From Streptomyces sp. NBC_01716 (lineage in GTDB: Bacteria; Actinomycetota; Actinomycetes; Streptomycetales; Streptomycetaceae), in NCBI RefSeq assembly GCF_036248275.1, contig NZ_CP109181.1:5084001-5148000 (forward strand): a DNA stretch of 64,000 bases, written 5' to 3'. The notes below the pieces were generated by a model. That model had not been told where the DNA came from. It ran no database searches and saw only the letters and a list, made by a program, of their open reading frames with translations. Below, one piece after another: positions 1 to 8,589 of the stretch. Made by a program: the position numbers and the translations under genes. Each line of letters begins with the position of its first letter. Position 1 is the first letter of the stretch.

Positions 1-990
1 GAAGGTGTTGTCGGTGATCCTGTTGCGGTCCGCCGTCAGGTCGGCGGTCGCGGTGATCACGAGCCCGGCGTTGGTGTTGCCGGAGATCCGGTTGCGGATG
101 AACTGGTTGTCGCTGCCGCCGTCGACGCCGATACCGATGCCCCAGCCGCCGTCGGCCTGTTCGGGGGTCCGCGCCTGCTGATTGTCCGCGATCAGGTTGC
201 CGGCGACGACGGCGTCGCGCTGCGGGAGCAGTTTCTCCTGGTGGTCGGAGCTGGTGGTCAGTCCGACGCGGTTGCCGACCAGACGATTGCCGGTCACATA
301 CATCTCGCCGCTGGCGTTGGTGCCTTCGTAACCGACCGCGTTGAGTTCGGAGACGTTGTCCCGTACGACGATCCGACACGGCTTGCACTGGCCGACATAG
401 ATCCCCGAGTCCGCCCCGCCCGATGTGTGGGAGTCCTCGATGACACCGTTCTGCGCGGAGAACGCGTAGATGCCGTACAGACCGTTACGGGTCGCGGTCA
501 CATGCGAGACCAGGAACGACTTCAGGAGCTTGACGGGTTCATCGCCGGTGTCGTAACCGCCGCTGCCCGGCAGCCCGGCGACCGCCGCCGCCGAACCGGT
601 GACCAGCACCCCGTTCTGCGTGTTGCTCCGTACGGTCAGGTTCTCCACGGCCACGCCGGGCGCGGTGACGACCACCCCGTTCGGCCGCCGCAGCTGACCG
701 TCGATGACCACCTTGGCCCGGGACTCGCCCCGCAGCGTGACGCGGGCCGTGTCGACTTTCACCGACTCGCGGTACACACCCGGAGCCACCAGCACCAGGT
801 CACCGGGCTGGGCCAGGGACACCCCGGCCGAGATCGTCGGGGCGTCGCCGGGCACACGGATCGTCACTTGCGCACCGTCCGGCCGTCGGCCCTTGTCCGA
901 TCCGTCGTCGTCGCCACCGCTACTACAGCCGGCCAGCAGAGTCAGTGCGCCCAGTAACGCCGCCATCACGCGAAGTGCTGATCGAGACAT
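1..990 (-). CDS. Right-handed beta-helix (NosD-like) lipoprotein, C-terminal part outside window
   Basis: The frame is open from an ATG at 990 to the window edge (330 codons, no stop), so the C-terminus is missing. The N-terminus is a lipoprotein signal: a basic start, a hydrophobic stretch and the lipobox LLAGC near residues 18-22, followed by a Ser/Gly/Asp-rich linker. The body has repeated Asn-rich rungs (NGVLVTG, NGLYGIYAF, GNRLVGNRVG, FIRNRISGN) typical of right-handed parallel beta-helix proteins of the NosD/pectate-lyase fold. It is probably anchored to the outer face of the membrane; the substrate is unknown. It diverges from the DyP peroxidase gene. Confidence 0.85.
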   Translation of the reverse strand, partial: MSRSALRVMAALLGALTLLAGCSSGGDDDGSDKGRRPDGAQVTIRVPGDAPTISAGVSLAQPGDLVLVAPGVYRESVKVDTARVTLRGESRAKVVIDGQLRRPNGVVVTAPGVAVENLTVRSNTQNGVLVTGSAAAVAGLPGSGGYDTGDEPVKLLKSFLVSHVTATRNGLYGIYAFSAQNGVIEDSHTSGGADSGIYVGQCKPCRIVVRDNVSELNAVGYEGTNASGEMYVTGNRLVGNRVGLTTSSDHQEKLLPQRDAVVAGNLIADNQQARTPEQADGGWGIGIGVDGGSDNQFIRNRISGNTNAGLVITATADLTADRNRITDNTF

Positions 991-1068
991 GATCCCAGTC
1001 TGGCACGAGGGCGAATTCCCCGCCGGAACAAGGCGGTTGACCGGCGGACGCGAGGCGGGTGTGGCACT
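991..1068. promoter_or_regulatory. Divergent promoter region
   Basis: This 78-bp gap separates the starts of the beta-helix lipoprotein (minus) and the DyP peroxidase (plus), so it must hold both 5' signals. I see no clear operator. The string GAGGCGGG about 11 bases before the GTG at 1069 can serve as the peroxidase ribosome binding site. Confidence 0.4.
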
Positions 1069-2238
1069 GTGCACATCATGGACCGCGCCGATCGCCCCCC
1101 GTCACGCCGCGCGTTCCTCGATGTCACCGGTGCCACGGTGGCCGCCGGTCTCGTCACCACCGGGTGCTCATGGGACTCCGCCGAGCCGGGTCGGCCCACC
1201 CCTTCCGCGGCGGCCGTGTCCAAACCGGTTCCGGCGACGGGCCGACATCAGGCGGGCGTCACGTTTCCCCGGTCGGCCCAGCGCAACCTGCTGGCCGTGG
1301 TGGCCGACCTCGGCACTGCGGTGTCGCCCGGCCCGTTACTGGCCGAACTCGGTGAGACCATCCGCACTCTCACCGCCGGGTCCGACCCGCGGCTGCTGGG
1401 CCTGTCTCCGGGTGACCTGACCGTGACTGTCGGCGTGGGTCCACGGCTGGTGCGGACGGCGGGTGCCGCACTGCCCGGCGCGGTCGACCTCCCGCGGTTC
1501 TCCCGCGAGCGGATCGCTCCGCAGGCACGCGGCGGTGATCTGTTGATTCAGATCTGCGCCGACGACGCGCTGCTCCTGCCGGTCACCGCCGCCGCGCTCC
1601 TGGACCAGGCCGGCGACCGCGTCCGCGAACGGTGGCGGCAGTCCGGACGCCGCGGTACGGACGTGCCGGTCGCCAAGGGCCGCACCGCACCGCGCAACCT
1701 GCTCGGTTTCATCGACGGCATCGTGGGCCCGCACACGAACGCCGAGCAGGAACGCGACCTGTGGCTGGCCGGGCCCCGCGCGGTCGCCGGCGGCACCCTG
1801 GCGGTACTGCGTCGCATGGAACTCGACCTGACACGCTTCGCCGCCCTGTCCGTCGCCGAGCAGGAGGCGGTCTTCGGGCGCCGCCGGGCCAGCGGCGTAC
1901 CCCTCTCCGGCGGCACCGTCGCCTCCGGCCCGGAACTGGGCGCCAAGACACCCGACGGGCGCTATCTCGTCCCCGTGGACGCCCACGTGCGCAGGGCGAA
2001 CCCCACGGCGGTCGGCGTCGGCCACATGCTCCGCCGCTCCTACAGCACCGACGAGCCGGCCCCCGGCCTGCTCTTCATCAGCTTCCAGAACGACCTGCGC
2101 ACCTTCACATCCACGCTCACCCGCATGGACACCTCCGACGCCCTGCTCCCCTTCACCACCACGACGGCCAGCGCGACTTTCCTGATCCTCCCCGGCTTCA
2201 ACGACCAACACCCGCTCGGCTCCCCTCTGTTCACCTGA
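1069..2238 (+). CDS. Dyp-type heme peroxidase with twin-arginine signal
   Basis: This 389-residue protein starts at GTG 1069 (an ATG three codons later is possible). The N-terminus carries a Tat-like motif SRRAFL followed by a hydrophobic stretch ending in a Cys (VTTGC), so it is exported folded and may be lipid-anchored. The DyP family motif GFIDG is near residue 213 (GxxDG, with the distal catalytic Asp), and the proximal heme ligand His lies in HVRRANP near residue 306. DyP enzymes use peroxide to oxidise dyes, phenols or heme. No EfeU/EfeO-type iron-uptake genes are visible next to it, so an iron role is not supported by context. Confidence 0.9.
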   Translation: MHIMDRADRPPSRRAFLDVTGATVAAGLVTTGCSWDSAEPGRPTPSAAAVSKPVPATGRHQAGVTFPRSAQRNLLAVVADLGTAVSPGPLLAELGETIRTLTAGSDPRLLGLSPGDLTVTVGVGPRLVRTAGAALPGAVDLPRFSRERIAPQARGGDLLIQICADDALLLPVTAAALLDQAGDRVRERWRQSGRRGTDVPVAKGRTAPRNLLGFIDGIVGPHTNAEQERDLWLAGPRAVAGGTLAVLRRMELDLTRFAALSVAEQEAVFGRRRASGVPLSGGTVASGPELGAKTPDGRYLVPVDAHVRRANPTAVGVGHMLRRSYSTDEPAPGLLFISFQNDLRTFTSTLTRMDTSDALLPFTTTTASATFLILPGFNDQHPLGSPLFT

Positions 2239-2306
2239 TCCGACCGTGCCGGGCTGCCGGGCTGCTGCCTCGTGAGCGCTGGTCGGGTCGCCGCCGCTCA
2301 CGCAAA

Positions 2307-2333
2307 CGGCCCCGGACGAGGAGTCCGAGGCCG
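2307..2333 (-). terminator. Hairpin downstream of the truncated tRNA copy (chromosomal side)
   Basis: An 11-bp stem with one G-T pair and a 5-nt loop. The same 27-nt sequence occurs at 19856-19882 downstream of the intact tRNA-Arg. This copy is probably the tRNA's original terminator, left outside the island. It also lies downstream of the peroxidase stop on the other strand. Confidence 0.6.
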
Positions 2334-2384
2334 AGTGAAGCCCTTCCTGGCGTAGAAACCCCAGGTCAGAGAGGTAATACGGTG

Positions 2385-2426
2385 TGCCCCCGGCAGGATT
2401 CGAACCTGCGACACCCGCTTTAGGAG
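2385..2426 (-). repeat. att site: duplicated 3' part of tRNA-Arg(CCT)
   Basis: These 42 bases are identical to the segment of the intact tRNA-Arg(CCT) at 19935-19976, from the anticodon loop to the discriminator base. The 5' half of the tRNA is absent: beyond 2426 the sequence departs from the tRNA. This is the expected scar of a tyrosine integrase that crosses over at the anticodon loop. It marks the end of the island away from the intact tRNA. Confidence 0.9.
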
Positions 2427-2678
2427 TTTTCCCTGAGTAGGGCTTTGACCTGCGGGAACGTCGGCGTTGGGCTGCTTGGCCTGCGAAAACACTCCTCCAC
2501 AGTTCTCACGTGTTCACGGGGTTTCCCGACCTCATGTGTGCTGAATCCGTTCTGTCCGAGCATCCAAGGATGATCACCGGTTCTGTGGTCGATGTCCTGT
2601 GGACGCTGGCTCCGCCGAACTCAGGGCACGGCTGCGGTTTCATGGAGCCCGTGGTTGTCGGTTTCTGCACCGATGGCG

Positions 2679-5600
2679 CTATTCCTCAATGCCGGTCTGG
2701 TTCAGCCAGCCTGCGATGTTGTTGGTGATGATGGGGACGTTGGGATGAGCAGGGTCTACGAGGCGCCGTGTGTCGGCAAGCATCCGGGTGAGGATGCGGA
2801 CTGCTTCCCTGGGCTGGCCCGCGCGTCCGCGCCACATGGCGAGCTTGTCGAGTACCGACAGTGTGGCGAGGTGGTCAGGGCCGAGGTGGCGTTCGATGTG
2901 GGTCAGCAGGGCCTGGTAGGTGTCGCTTGCCGCCTGTGCGTCGCCAGTTGCGCCCTGCCAGTGGCCGAGCGTCTCGAAGGTCGCCAGGACATGGGGGTGG
3001 CTTGGACCCAGGATGCGCTTCTGATCAGGGAGGAGCTCTTGGAGCGCGGCGATGGCTGCCTGGGGTGCTCCTGCAAAGCCGCGCATGACGGCGAGGCTGT
3101 GACGGGTGCTGAGAGTGCCGGAGTCTTCTGGCGCGAGATGGTGTCGCTGGTCACGGAGGACGTCCTCCAGCGCTTGTACAGCTTTCTGTGGCTTTCCTGC
3201 CCAGCCCAGACACAAGGCGTGGTTCTGGCGGGAGCTGAATGTGTCGGGGTGGTAAGGGCCGAGGGCTCGGGTTCTATCGGCAATGACGGCGGCGAGGTCT
3301 TCGGCCGCGGCGACGGGATCGATTCTTGCCTGCAGATAGGCGAGGTTATGGCGCGATGCGAGCAGCTCGGGATGGTCCGGGCCCAGGACTTCACCCATGT
3401 CGAGGATCAGCGCCTGATACCCGGCGGTGGCTTTGTCTGTCTCGCCCGCTGCTCCCTGCCAACGGGCAAGGCTTTGCCGGGCGCTCAGGGTGCGCAGGTG
3501 CCGGGGCCCGAGCGCTCGTGTCTGGTCGGGTAGTAGCGCTTCGAGCAAGCTGACGGCCTCGGCTGTGTTGCCTGACTCGCCCTGCCACCGGGCCAGGTTG
3601 TGGCGGGCGGTCAGGGTGCCTTCGGTATCGGCACCGAACTCCTCTTCCATGACTGGAATCAGCTCGCTGTACGCGGCAGTGGCCCCCGCTGCGTCACCCG
3701 CGACGCCCTTCCAATAAGCAAGGTTGTGGAGAGTTGCGAGTATCGCCCCACGGTCCGCTCCATTGCGCCGCCGGACAGCGAGAATCTCTGTGAGGGCGGC
3801 GATGGTGCCGTGTGTGTCGCCTGTCTCACTCCGTTCGACTGCAAGGTTGTGACGAATCACGAGTGTCTCGGGTGCCTCGTAGCCGAACAACCGGATGTGG
3901 TCCGCCTCAAGACCTTCCAAGGTCTGGACTGCGCTGGCATGATCTCCGGCTCGGCTTTGCCAGCTGGACAGCTCGCTGCGGGCAAAAAGGGTGTGCCGGT
4001 GGTCGGCTCCAAGGTGCTGGTGGGCGAGGGAGCGGAGCGCGTCGAAATGGGCGCGCGCCCAGGAGATGTCGCCGGATTCACCTGCACTCGTACCCAGCCG
4101 GAAGAGGAGGGTGTACGCGGTGTCGTCCTGCCACAGGGGGTGGCTCTCGCCGTCCTGATCGTGGGTGGCCAGCGAACGGGCGCTGGCCCGCAGCCGCTGT
4201 GCGGAGTCCTGGTAGTGGGCAGTGTCGGGCCAGATGTCAAGCAAGGCGTGGGCAGCCGCCGGCAGGACGGCGTTCCTGCGCTGCCTCCGGATGTCGGGCG
4301 ATGAACCAGGAGGTTCTTGCTCACGCACGGCACGCTGGATGAGCTGGTGCACACGGACCAGCCATGCGTCATCACAACCCTCGCCCGGGGTGTGATCGAT
4401 GAGGTGGAGTCGGTGCAACGTTGCCAGGGTGTGCTCGGCATCGAACTCGTCGACGGGGCGGTCTGCCCTGCTGCGCTCGGTCAGCCAATCGCGGGCGGCG
4501 TCGCTGGTGAATAGCGGGGTGGGAATGCCGGTTGCCCCGTCGAGGACGGCGGCCAGTTCGAGCATGGGCCGGGCCAGCATGCCGGTGTGCTGGTCGGCCT
4601 GGTCGACGGAGATGTCCCACAGCGCTGCCAGTGAGCTTCTCGTAGCACTGCCGCGCACAGCAGGGATCAGTCGTTCGAGAGTGAGCCGACGGTCCGCGAG
4701 CAGTCGTCGGTAACGGGCGATGCTGCACGAGGCGTTGTAGTCGAGGTACGCGGCAGCCCGCGAGAGCGCCAGGGGGAGATGGCCGAGGTCATCGGCGAGG
4801 CCCGCCAGCTCCGCGTCCGCACCGGCGGGCACGGCCCGTTGCAGTGTGTTGCGCAGGTGAGTGAGGGATTCCTCGGGGGTGAAAACGCCAACAGATAGGA
4901 GTGGATGACCACTTGCTGTGACCAGATCTCTTTCGCGGCTGCGGGCGGTGACGATGACCCTGCCGCGACCGGCGGTGCCCCGAGGTGCCCACAGTCCCTC
5001 CAACGCGCCGGGGGAGTGCACATCGTCGAGGACGATGAGCCAGTTACGATCGGTGACACGGAGCCAATTGAGGAACTGCTCAGCGGCAGACTCGGTGTTC
5101 TCGCTACTGGGCACCAGCTCAAGCTCGCGGGCCGCCCGGGCATACGCAGCGGTCACGGCAGGGGTGGTATTCGCCGTCACCCACATCAGCACATCCACCT
5201 CACCGTCTGCCCCTTCGGCAGCGCGGCGGCAGTAGTCGGCAGCCAGGCAGGTCTTGCCGACGCCTCCGGTTCCTGTGATCACGCGCCCCATGACGGCTGC
5301 GCCGACTGCGTCCCCGACGTCACTGTCCCAGGGGCCGTCCAGAGCGCGTGTCAGGGCCTCGCGATGGGTCCGCTCGACGAGTAGATCGGCTGTGGCGGGG
5401 ACCAGACCTATGCGCAGCGGCCTTGCGCTGCGGGGTTTATCGCCATGCTGCTTCTGCATGCGGGGCTTGGACGCCGCACTGTCGCGGCGAGCGGTGATCC
5501 TGCTTTGCTCGGCCGCTTGGCGCAGAATCTCCCATCGAGCACGGGACCGTGGCCCGGGCCTCGAACCAGCACGGCTTTCGAGGAGTTCGGTCAGGAAGGA

Positions 5601-5789
5601 AAAAGGGTGTCCAGCCCGCGGAACACTCTGAGCGTTGAACCACGCGCTGAGAGTGCTCTTGGTCAGGACGACGGGAGGAGACTGCCGCTTGCCTTGCTGG
5701 ATGATCTGACCGAACGAGAGCCCCGATACTTGCCGACTTGCTCTCAGTTCCTCGGCCAGGCGCGAGGCTGCCGCCGGGACGTCCACCAT
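2679..5789 (-). CDS. STAND NTPase with N-terminal HTH-like domain and C-terminal TPR repeats
   Basis: I chose the ATG at 5789 (1036 aa); an in-frame start 63 bases upstream exists, but only 5789 has a nearby purine-rich site (GGGGAA). Residues about 8-70 resemble the XRE-like effector-associated HTH of actinobacterial STAND proteins. The NTPase core has Walker A GTGGVGKT (about 173-180), Walker B LIVLDDV (about 251-257), a sensor TARSRE and a VHQLIQ site in the MHD position. From about residue 570 there are roughly ten 42-residue kinesin-light-chain-type TPRs with LGPDHP turns. Proteins of this architecture are signal-sensing switches; several families act in phage defence, others regulate transcription. 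It sits next to the island att site. Confidence 0.85.
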   Translation of the reverse strand: MVDVPAAASRLAEELRASRQVSGLSFGQIIQQGKRQSPPVVLTKSTLSAWFNAQSVPRAGHPFSFLTELLESRAGSRPGPRSRARWEILRQAAEQSRITARRDSAASKPRMQKQHGDKPRSARPLRIGLVPATADLLVERTHREALTRALDGPWDSDVGDAVGAAVMGRVITGTGGVGKTCLAADYCRRAAEGADGEVDVLMWVTANTTPAVTAAYARAARELELVPSSENTESAAEQFLNWLRVTDRNWLIVLDDVHSPGALEGLWAPRGTAGRGRVIVTARSRERDLVTASGHPLLSVGVFTPEESLTHLRNTLQRAVPAGADAELAGLADDLGHLPLALSRAAAYLDYNASCSIARYRRLLADRRLTLERLIPAVRGSATRSSLAALWDISVDQADQHTGMLARPMLELAAVLDGATGIPTPLFTSDAARDWLTERSRADRPVDEFDAEHTLATLHRLHLIDHTPGEGCDDAWLVRVHQLIQRAVREQEPPGSSPDIRRQRRNAVLPAAAHALLDIWPDTAHYQDSAQRLRASARSLATHDQDGESHPLWQDDTAYTLLFRLGTSAGESGDISWARAHFDALRSLAHQHLGADHRHTLFARSELSSWQSRAGDHASAVQTLEGLEADHIRLFGYEAPETLVIRHNLAVERSETGDTHGTIAALTEILAVRRRNGADRGAILATLHNLAYWKGVAGDAAGATAAYSELIPVMEEEFGADTEGTLTARHNLARWQGESGNTAEAVSLLEALLPDQTRALGPRHLRTLSARQSLARWQGAAGETDKATAGYQALILDMGEVLGPDHPELLASRHNLAYLQARIDPVAAAEDLAAVIADRTRALGPYHPDTFSSRQNHALCLGWAGKPQKAVQALEDVLRDQRHHLAPEDSGTLSTRHSLAVMRGFAGAPQAAIAALQELLPDQKRILGPSHPHVLATFETLGHWQGATGDAQAASDTYQALLTHIERHLGPDHLATLSVLDKLAMWRGRAGQPREAVRILTRMLADTRRLVDPAHPNVPIITNNIAGWLNQTGIEE

Positions 5790-6439
5790 GCCATTCCCCG
5801 TTCGTTCTGAACCTTCTATGAACCCTATTCCTTGCCCGTCTGACCACCACATACCTCTAGTCCGGCGGCAGCTCTTTCTCGCCGAACCCCGATCCGAACA
5901 GGTCAGGTGGCGTGTGACCGATCACTTGGTTGGTCAAGTCCACGGATGGGACGGACAGTGCGTATTCTCTGTCGTAAAGCGCGGTACGTGTGGCGCACGC
6001 CAAGGCTTCGGCGCCGGATGGCCGCGCTCGTTGTCCGGTGGATGGCTGGTGTCGCGCTGAGGGCACTGGCGGTCCTCTTGTGGGGGTGGTGGACCAGCCA
6101 ATGACAGACCTCGGGGCCGGGTTGGTCATCGCCATCAGAGAGAGCGCGGGTGGGGTCTGAACCAGCCGCAGCCCCGGTGTCCGCCGAATCGCTGCGAAGA
6201 AAGCTGCTGACACCGCCGAACTCAGTCCTGGTTCCGGCTGCGTCTATGCCAGCCACGTAGAGAACCGGACACCACCGCGAGGCGAAGGATCCCGGCCTGG
6301 GTGCTTACACCCATCGAGGTCGGGATTCTTCACCTCGCCCTGCGTCCTCGTCATCCACCGCATCTGCACTACTTCCGAAACCGAAGGCCGAGCCGACGCG
6401 GGCCAGGAGGAGATGGCTCTGCCCAACGAGTTGGCAGCC
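5790..6439. other. 650-bp region without a convincing gene
   Basis: This lies upstream of the STAND gene and downstream of the HTH/FtsK-like gene, both on the minus strand. It should contain the STAND promoter and holds the imperfect hairpin at 6278-6337. The short open frames here lack ribosome binding sites and recognisable domains. Confidence 0.5.
6278..6337 (-). terminator. Imperfect long hairpin downstream of the HTH/FtsK-like gene
   Basis: The arms 6278-6303 and 6308-6337 pair along most of their length with three mismatches and a four-base bulge, around a short loop. The hairpin lies about 100 bases past the stop of the gene at 6440 and fits a factor-independent terminator. Confidence 0.45.
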
Positions 6440-8176
6440 TTATTGCGGCACGGCCACTGCCATAAGTTTGCCGTCCCCAAGGTGGAGCCAGCCCCGGCCA
6501 GAAGTGAGAGGGCTGCCGATAACGGAGTCTCCCGTCTTGATGCCGATCCAATCACCAGCGTGCCGCTCCTGAGGAGACAGCAGGAGTCCGCGATGGGCTC
6601 GCTTCGTTTTGCCCAGCCAGGGGTAGCTCGGTCCGAGCTTGTCTTCATCGCCTGCCAGGACGAGCGCCGTACCCTCGTCGAAGCCGTGTTCCAACAGGTT
6701 TCGAAGCACACGCTGGGCATCGCACTCGCCCAAGACCTCTGCGTCGTCCATCACGACAACCACCGGTTCCTCAACGGACGCCACTGCCAGGGCCGCCTCG
6801 AGTTCGTCGTGCCCAATGTCGCCTTGATCGAAGCAAGCCACTACGCCGTCCTGATCCGCCAACTCCCTTAGAGGCGACGGCTTGGGCGTGGCTAAGGCGA
6901 GCTTGGTGCCAGATGCGAGCAAAGAGCGTGCGATGTTCACCAGTGCCGTGGAGCGACCTGACTTTGCGGGCCCGGCCACAACGAACGCGGGAGCCGTGCC
7001 GGAGGCCAGATCGGGGCCATAGGCGGCCAGGTCGGCGCCCCCGACACCCGCAAGTGCCCACAACCTCGGTGCCGCCGGGTCGCGCAGTGTCCACGCTTCA
7101 TCGAAGCTGATGCTGGACGGCAAGGACGCAGAGCGTTTCTGCACCTCCAATGCATCATGGGCCGCGTCCCACAGGCCGAGCAACAGGACGTGATCTTCTT
7201 GCGTCAGGCTCGCCATGTGGGAGAAGGCGACAAGTGCCTCCCGCTCGGGCAGCTCATCGTGGGTGTACCAGCGGATCCACGCATCCGACGAGATCCCCGT
7301 CTGCTCCTCCATGTCAGTGAAGGACCACTTGCGCTTCAGCCTGTGTTCGTCAAGGCGGCGATGCAGCGTGACCAACTCCAGCCGCGCCGGAGAGCGGTCC
7401 ACCTCAAACTCGCTGCTCTCCACACCGTAGAACGTCGCGTTTGCTGGCCGTTGCTCCTCTGCGGCATCAGCCATTCTGACGAAGCCTTCACTACGGCGCA
7501 CTACACCAAGGAACACTCTCAACGCGTCCTTGTCGTGCCACAGAGCCTGCGCCGCGTTGAGGATCAGCCCCTTCAAGGACTCATGCGCGTAGTTGAACTG
7601 CGAAGAGTCTTGGTTGGCGTTGGTCGGTGTCTCCGTGCCGGTTGGTGGCTCTTCTGCTGCCCGCCCCCTTCGGACCTTGGTGTCCTGCTTCGGCAAGTCC
7701 TCCGAGGGGGTAGTCGCGTCGTTCACGTGATCATCTTCGGCGGACGCTGTGGTGTCTGCCGGCGGGCGTACTGATGCTTGGGCGACCGTTTCCCTGACGA
7801 CCTGCTTCCACAGGCCCTTGAAACGGTCAACTTCGCCGTCTGCGTCGATGTGTCGAGCGAATTCGGCCAGGACACGGGCGATGACCTCAAGGCGGCCCCA
7901 CGGCGGTAGGTCTGGCTTTTGGAACGTGTCCAACACTGCCTGGTGATTCACGATCCAGTAGTCCTGCTCATCCTTCCCAACCCGGTCGCGAATTGTCCTC
8001 GCTGACGGGAGCCCCGCGTCCAGCCTCAGCTCGTGGAGATCGTCATTCAGCTTCTTCAGATCAGGCTGGTCAGCAAGATCGGGCCTCTTCCATGACTGAG
8101 CGACCACTATCTCTGCCCCCTCCTGGTGCTTCTGCGTCAGATCCTGTAAATCAGGCGCGTTGGCGCCCGTACTCAT
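6440..8176 (-). CDS. HTH protein fused to a degenerate FtsK/EccC-like ATPase module
   Basis: This 578-residue protein has an unusual layout. Residues about 37-110 resemble an actinobacterial HTH module (LHELRLDAGLPSARTI). A Pro/Thr/Asp-rich linker follows (about 130-195). Residues about 265-340 look like a second XRE-type HTH. The C-terminus (about 380-578) resembles the last ATPase module of FtsK/SpoIIIE or EccC proteins, with Walker A-like GPAKSGRST (402-410) and Walker B VVVVMDDAE. There are no membrane segments and no ESX/T7SS genes nearby, so it is not a normal secretion ATPase. It could be a regulator or the partner of the neighbouring STAND protein. The function is unknown. Confidence 0.75.
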   Translation of the reverse strand: MSTGANAPDLQDLTQKHQEGAEIVVAQSWKRPDLADQPDLKKLNDDLHELRLDAGLPSARTIRDRVGKDEQDYWIVNHQAVLDTFQKPDLPPWGRLEVIARVLAEFARHIDADGEVDRFKGLWKQVVRETVAQASVRPPADTTASAEDDHVNDATTPSEDLPKQDTKVRRGRAAEEPPTGTETPTNANQDSSQFNYAHESLKGLILNAAQALWHDKDALRVFLGVVRRSEGFVRMADAAEEQRPANATFYGVESSEFEVDRSPARLELVTLHRRLDEHRLKRKWSFTDMEEQTGISSDAWIRWYTHDELPEREALVAFSHMASLTQEDHVLLLGLWDAAHDALEVQKRSASLPSSISFDEAWTLRDPAAPRLWALAGVGGADLAAYGPDLASGTAPAFVVAGPAKSGRSTALVNIARSLLASGTKLALATPKPSPLRELADQDGVVACFDQGDIGHDELEAALAVASVEEPVVVVMDDAEVLGECDAQRVLRNLLEHGFDEGTALVLAGDEDKLGPSYPWLGKTKRAHRGLLLSPQERHAGDWIGIKTGDSVIGSPLTSGRGWLHLGDGKLMAVAVPQ

Positions 8177-8320
8177 GGGCGTCAGGATCTGTCATGCCTG
8201 TTATTCCGCGGCTGTTTTTGGCCGATGCTGTCAGTGATCGTAAGGAGTCGTCAGGGCCGTCTGGGAAGCACCAACGCTGGATACACAACCCAATCGGTAC
8301 CACTCGGAAGGCAGATCCTC

Positions 8321-8470
8321 ATGGAACAGATCAGCGTGCGCCTTGTAGTCCTCCTGCTGGTCGGAGTCCTCGTCATGGCCTTGACCCTGCATGTGCCCGA
8401 GGTCGGGGCCGCCTTGGTGGGAGCCACTGCGGTGGTGGCACTGCTTGCCCAGCTCATGGGTAAGGAATGA
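8321..8470 (+). CDS. Small membrane protein, 49 aa
   Basis: The ATG at 8321 is preceded by GGAAGG about 8-13 bases upstream. The 49-residue product is almost entirely hydrophobic, with two likely transmembrane segments (about residues 7-22 and 27-44) and a short charged tail (GKE). I recognise no family. It precedes the phosphotransferase gene on the same strand and may be co-transcribed. Confidence 0.6.
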   Translation: MEQISVRLVVLLLVGVLVMALTLHVPEVGAALVGATAVVALLAQLMGKE

Positions 8471-8589
8471 CTCCGTCCGGGCGTCTCAGCCGAGACTGTC
8501 AGAGAGGGAACAGCCAGTACCTCATGCTCCCCTCCCGCTTCGGGACAGCACAAACATGGCCCCGACTGAACCTCGCCCCTGGAGTGTCG

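Larger units (their letters stand above)
2239..2678. other. Non-coding junction: island left end
   Basis: This stretch holds the duplicated terminator hairpin (2307-2333), the 42-nt tRNA 3' fragment (2385-2426) and about 250 bp of island DNA before the stop of the STAND gene at 2679. I find no convincing gene in it. Confidence 0.6.

Noticed and set aside
2592..4304. Plus-strand frames opposite the STAND TPR region
   Set aside because: The minus strand shows regular TPR repeats; the plus frames change register and carry no motif.
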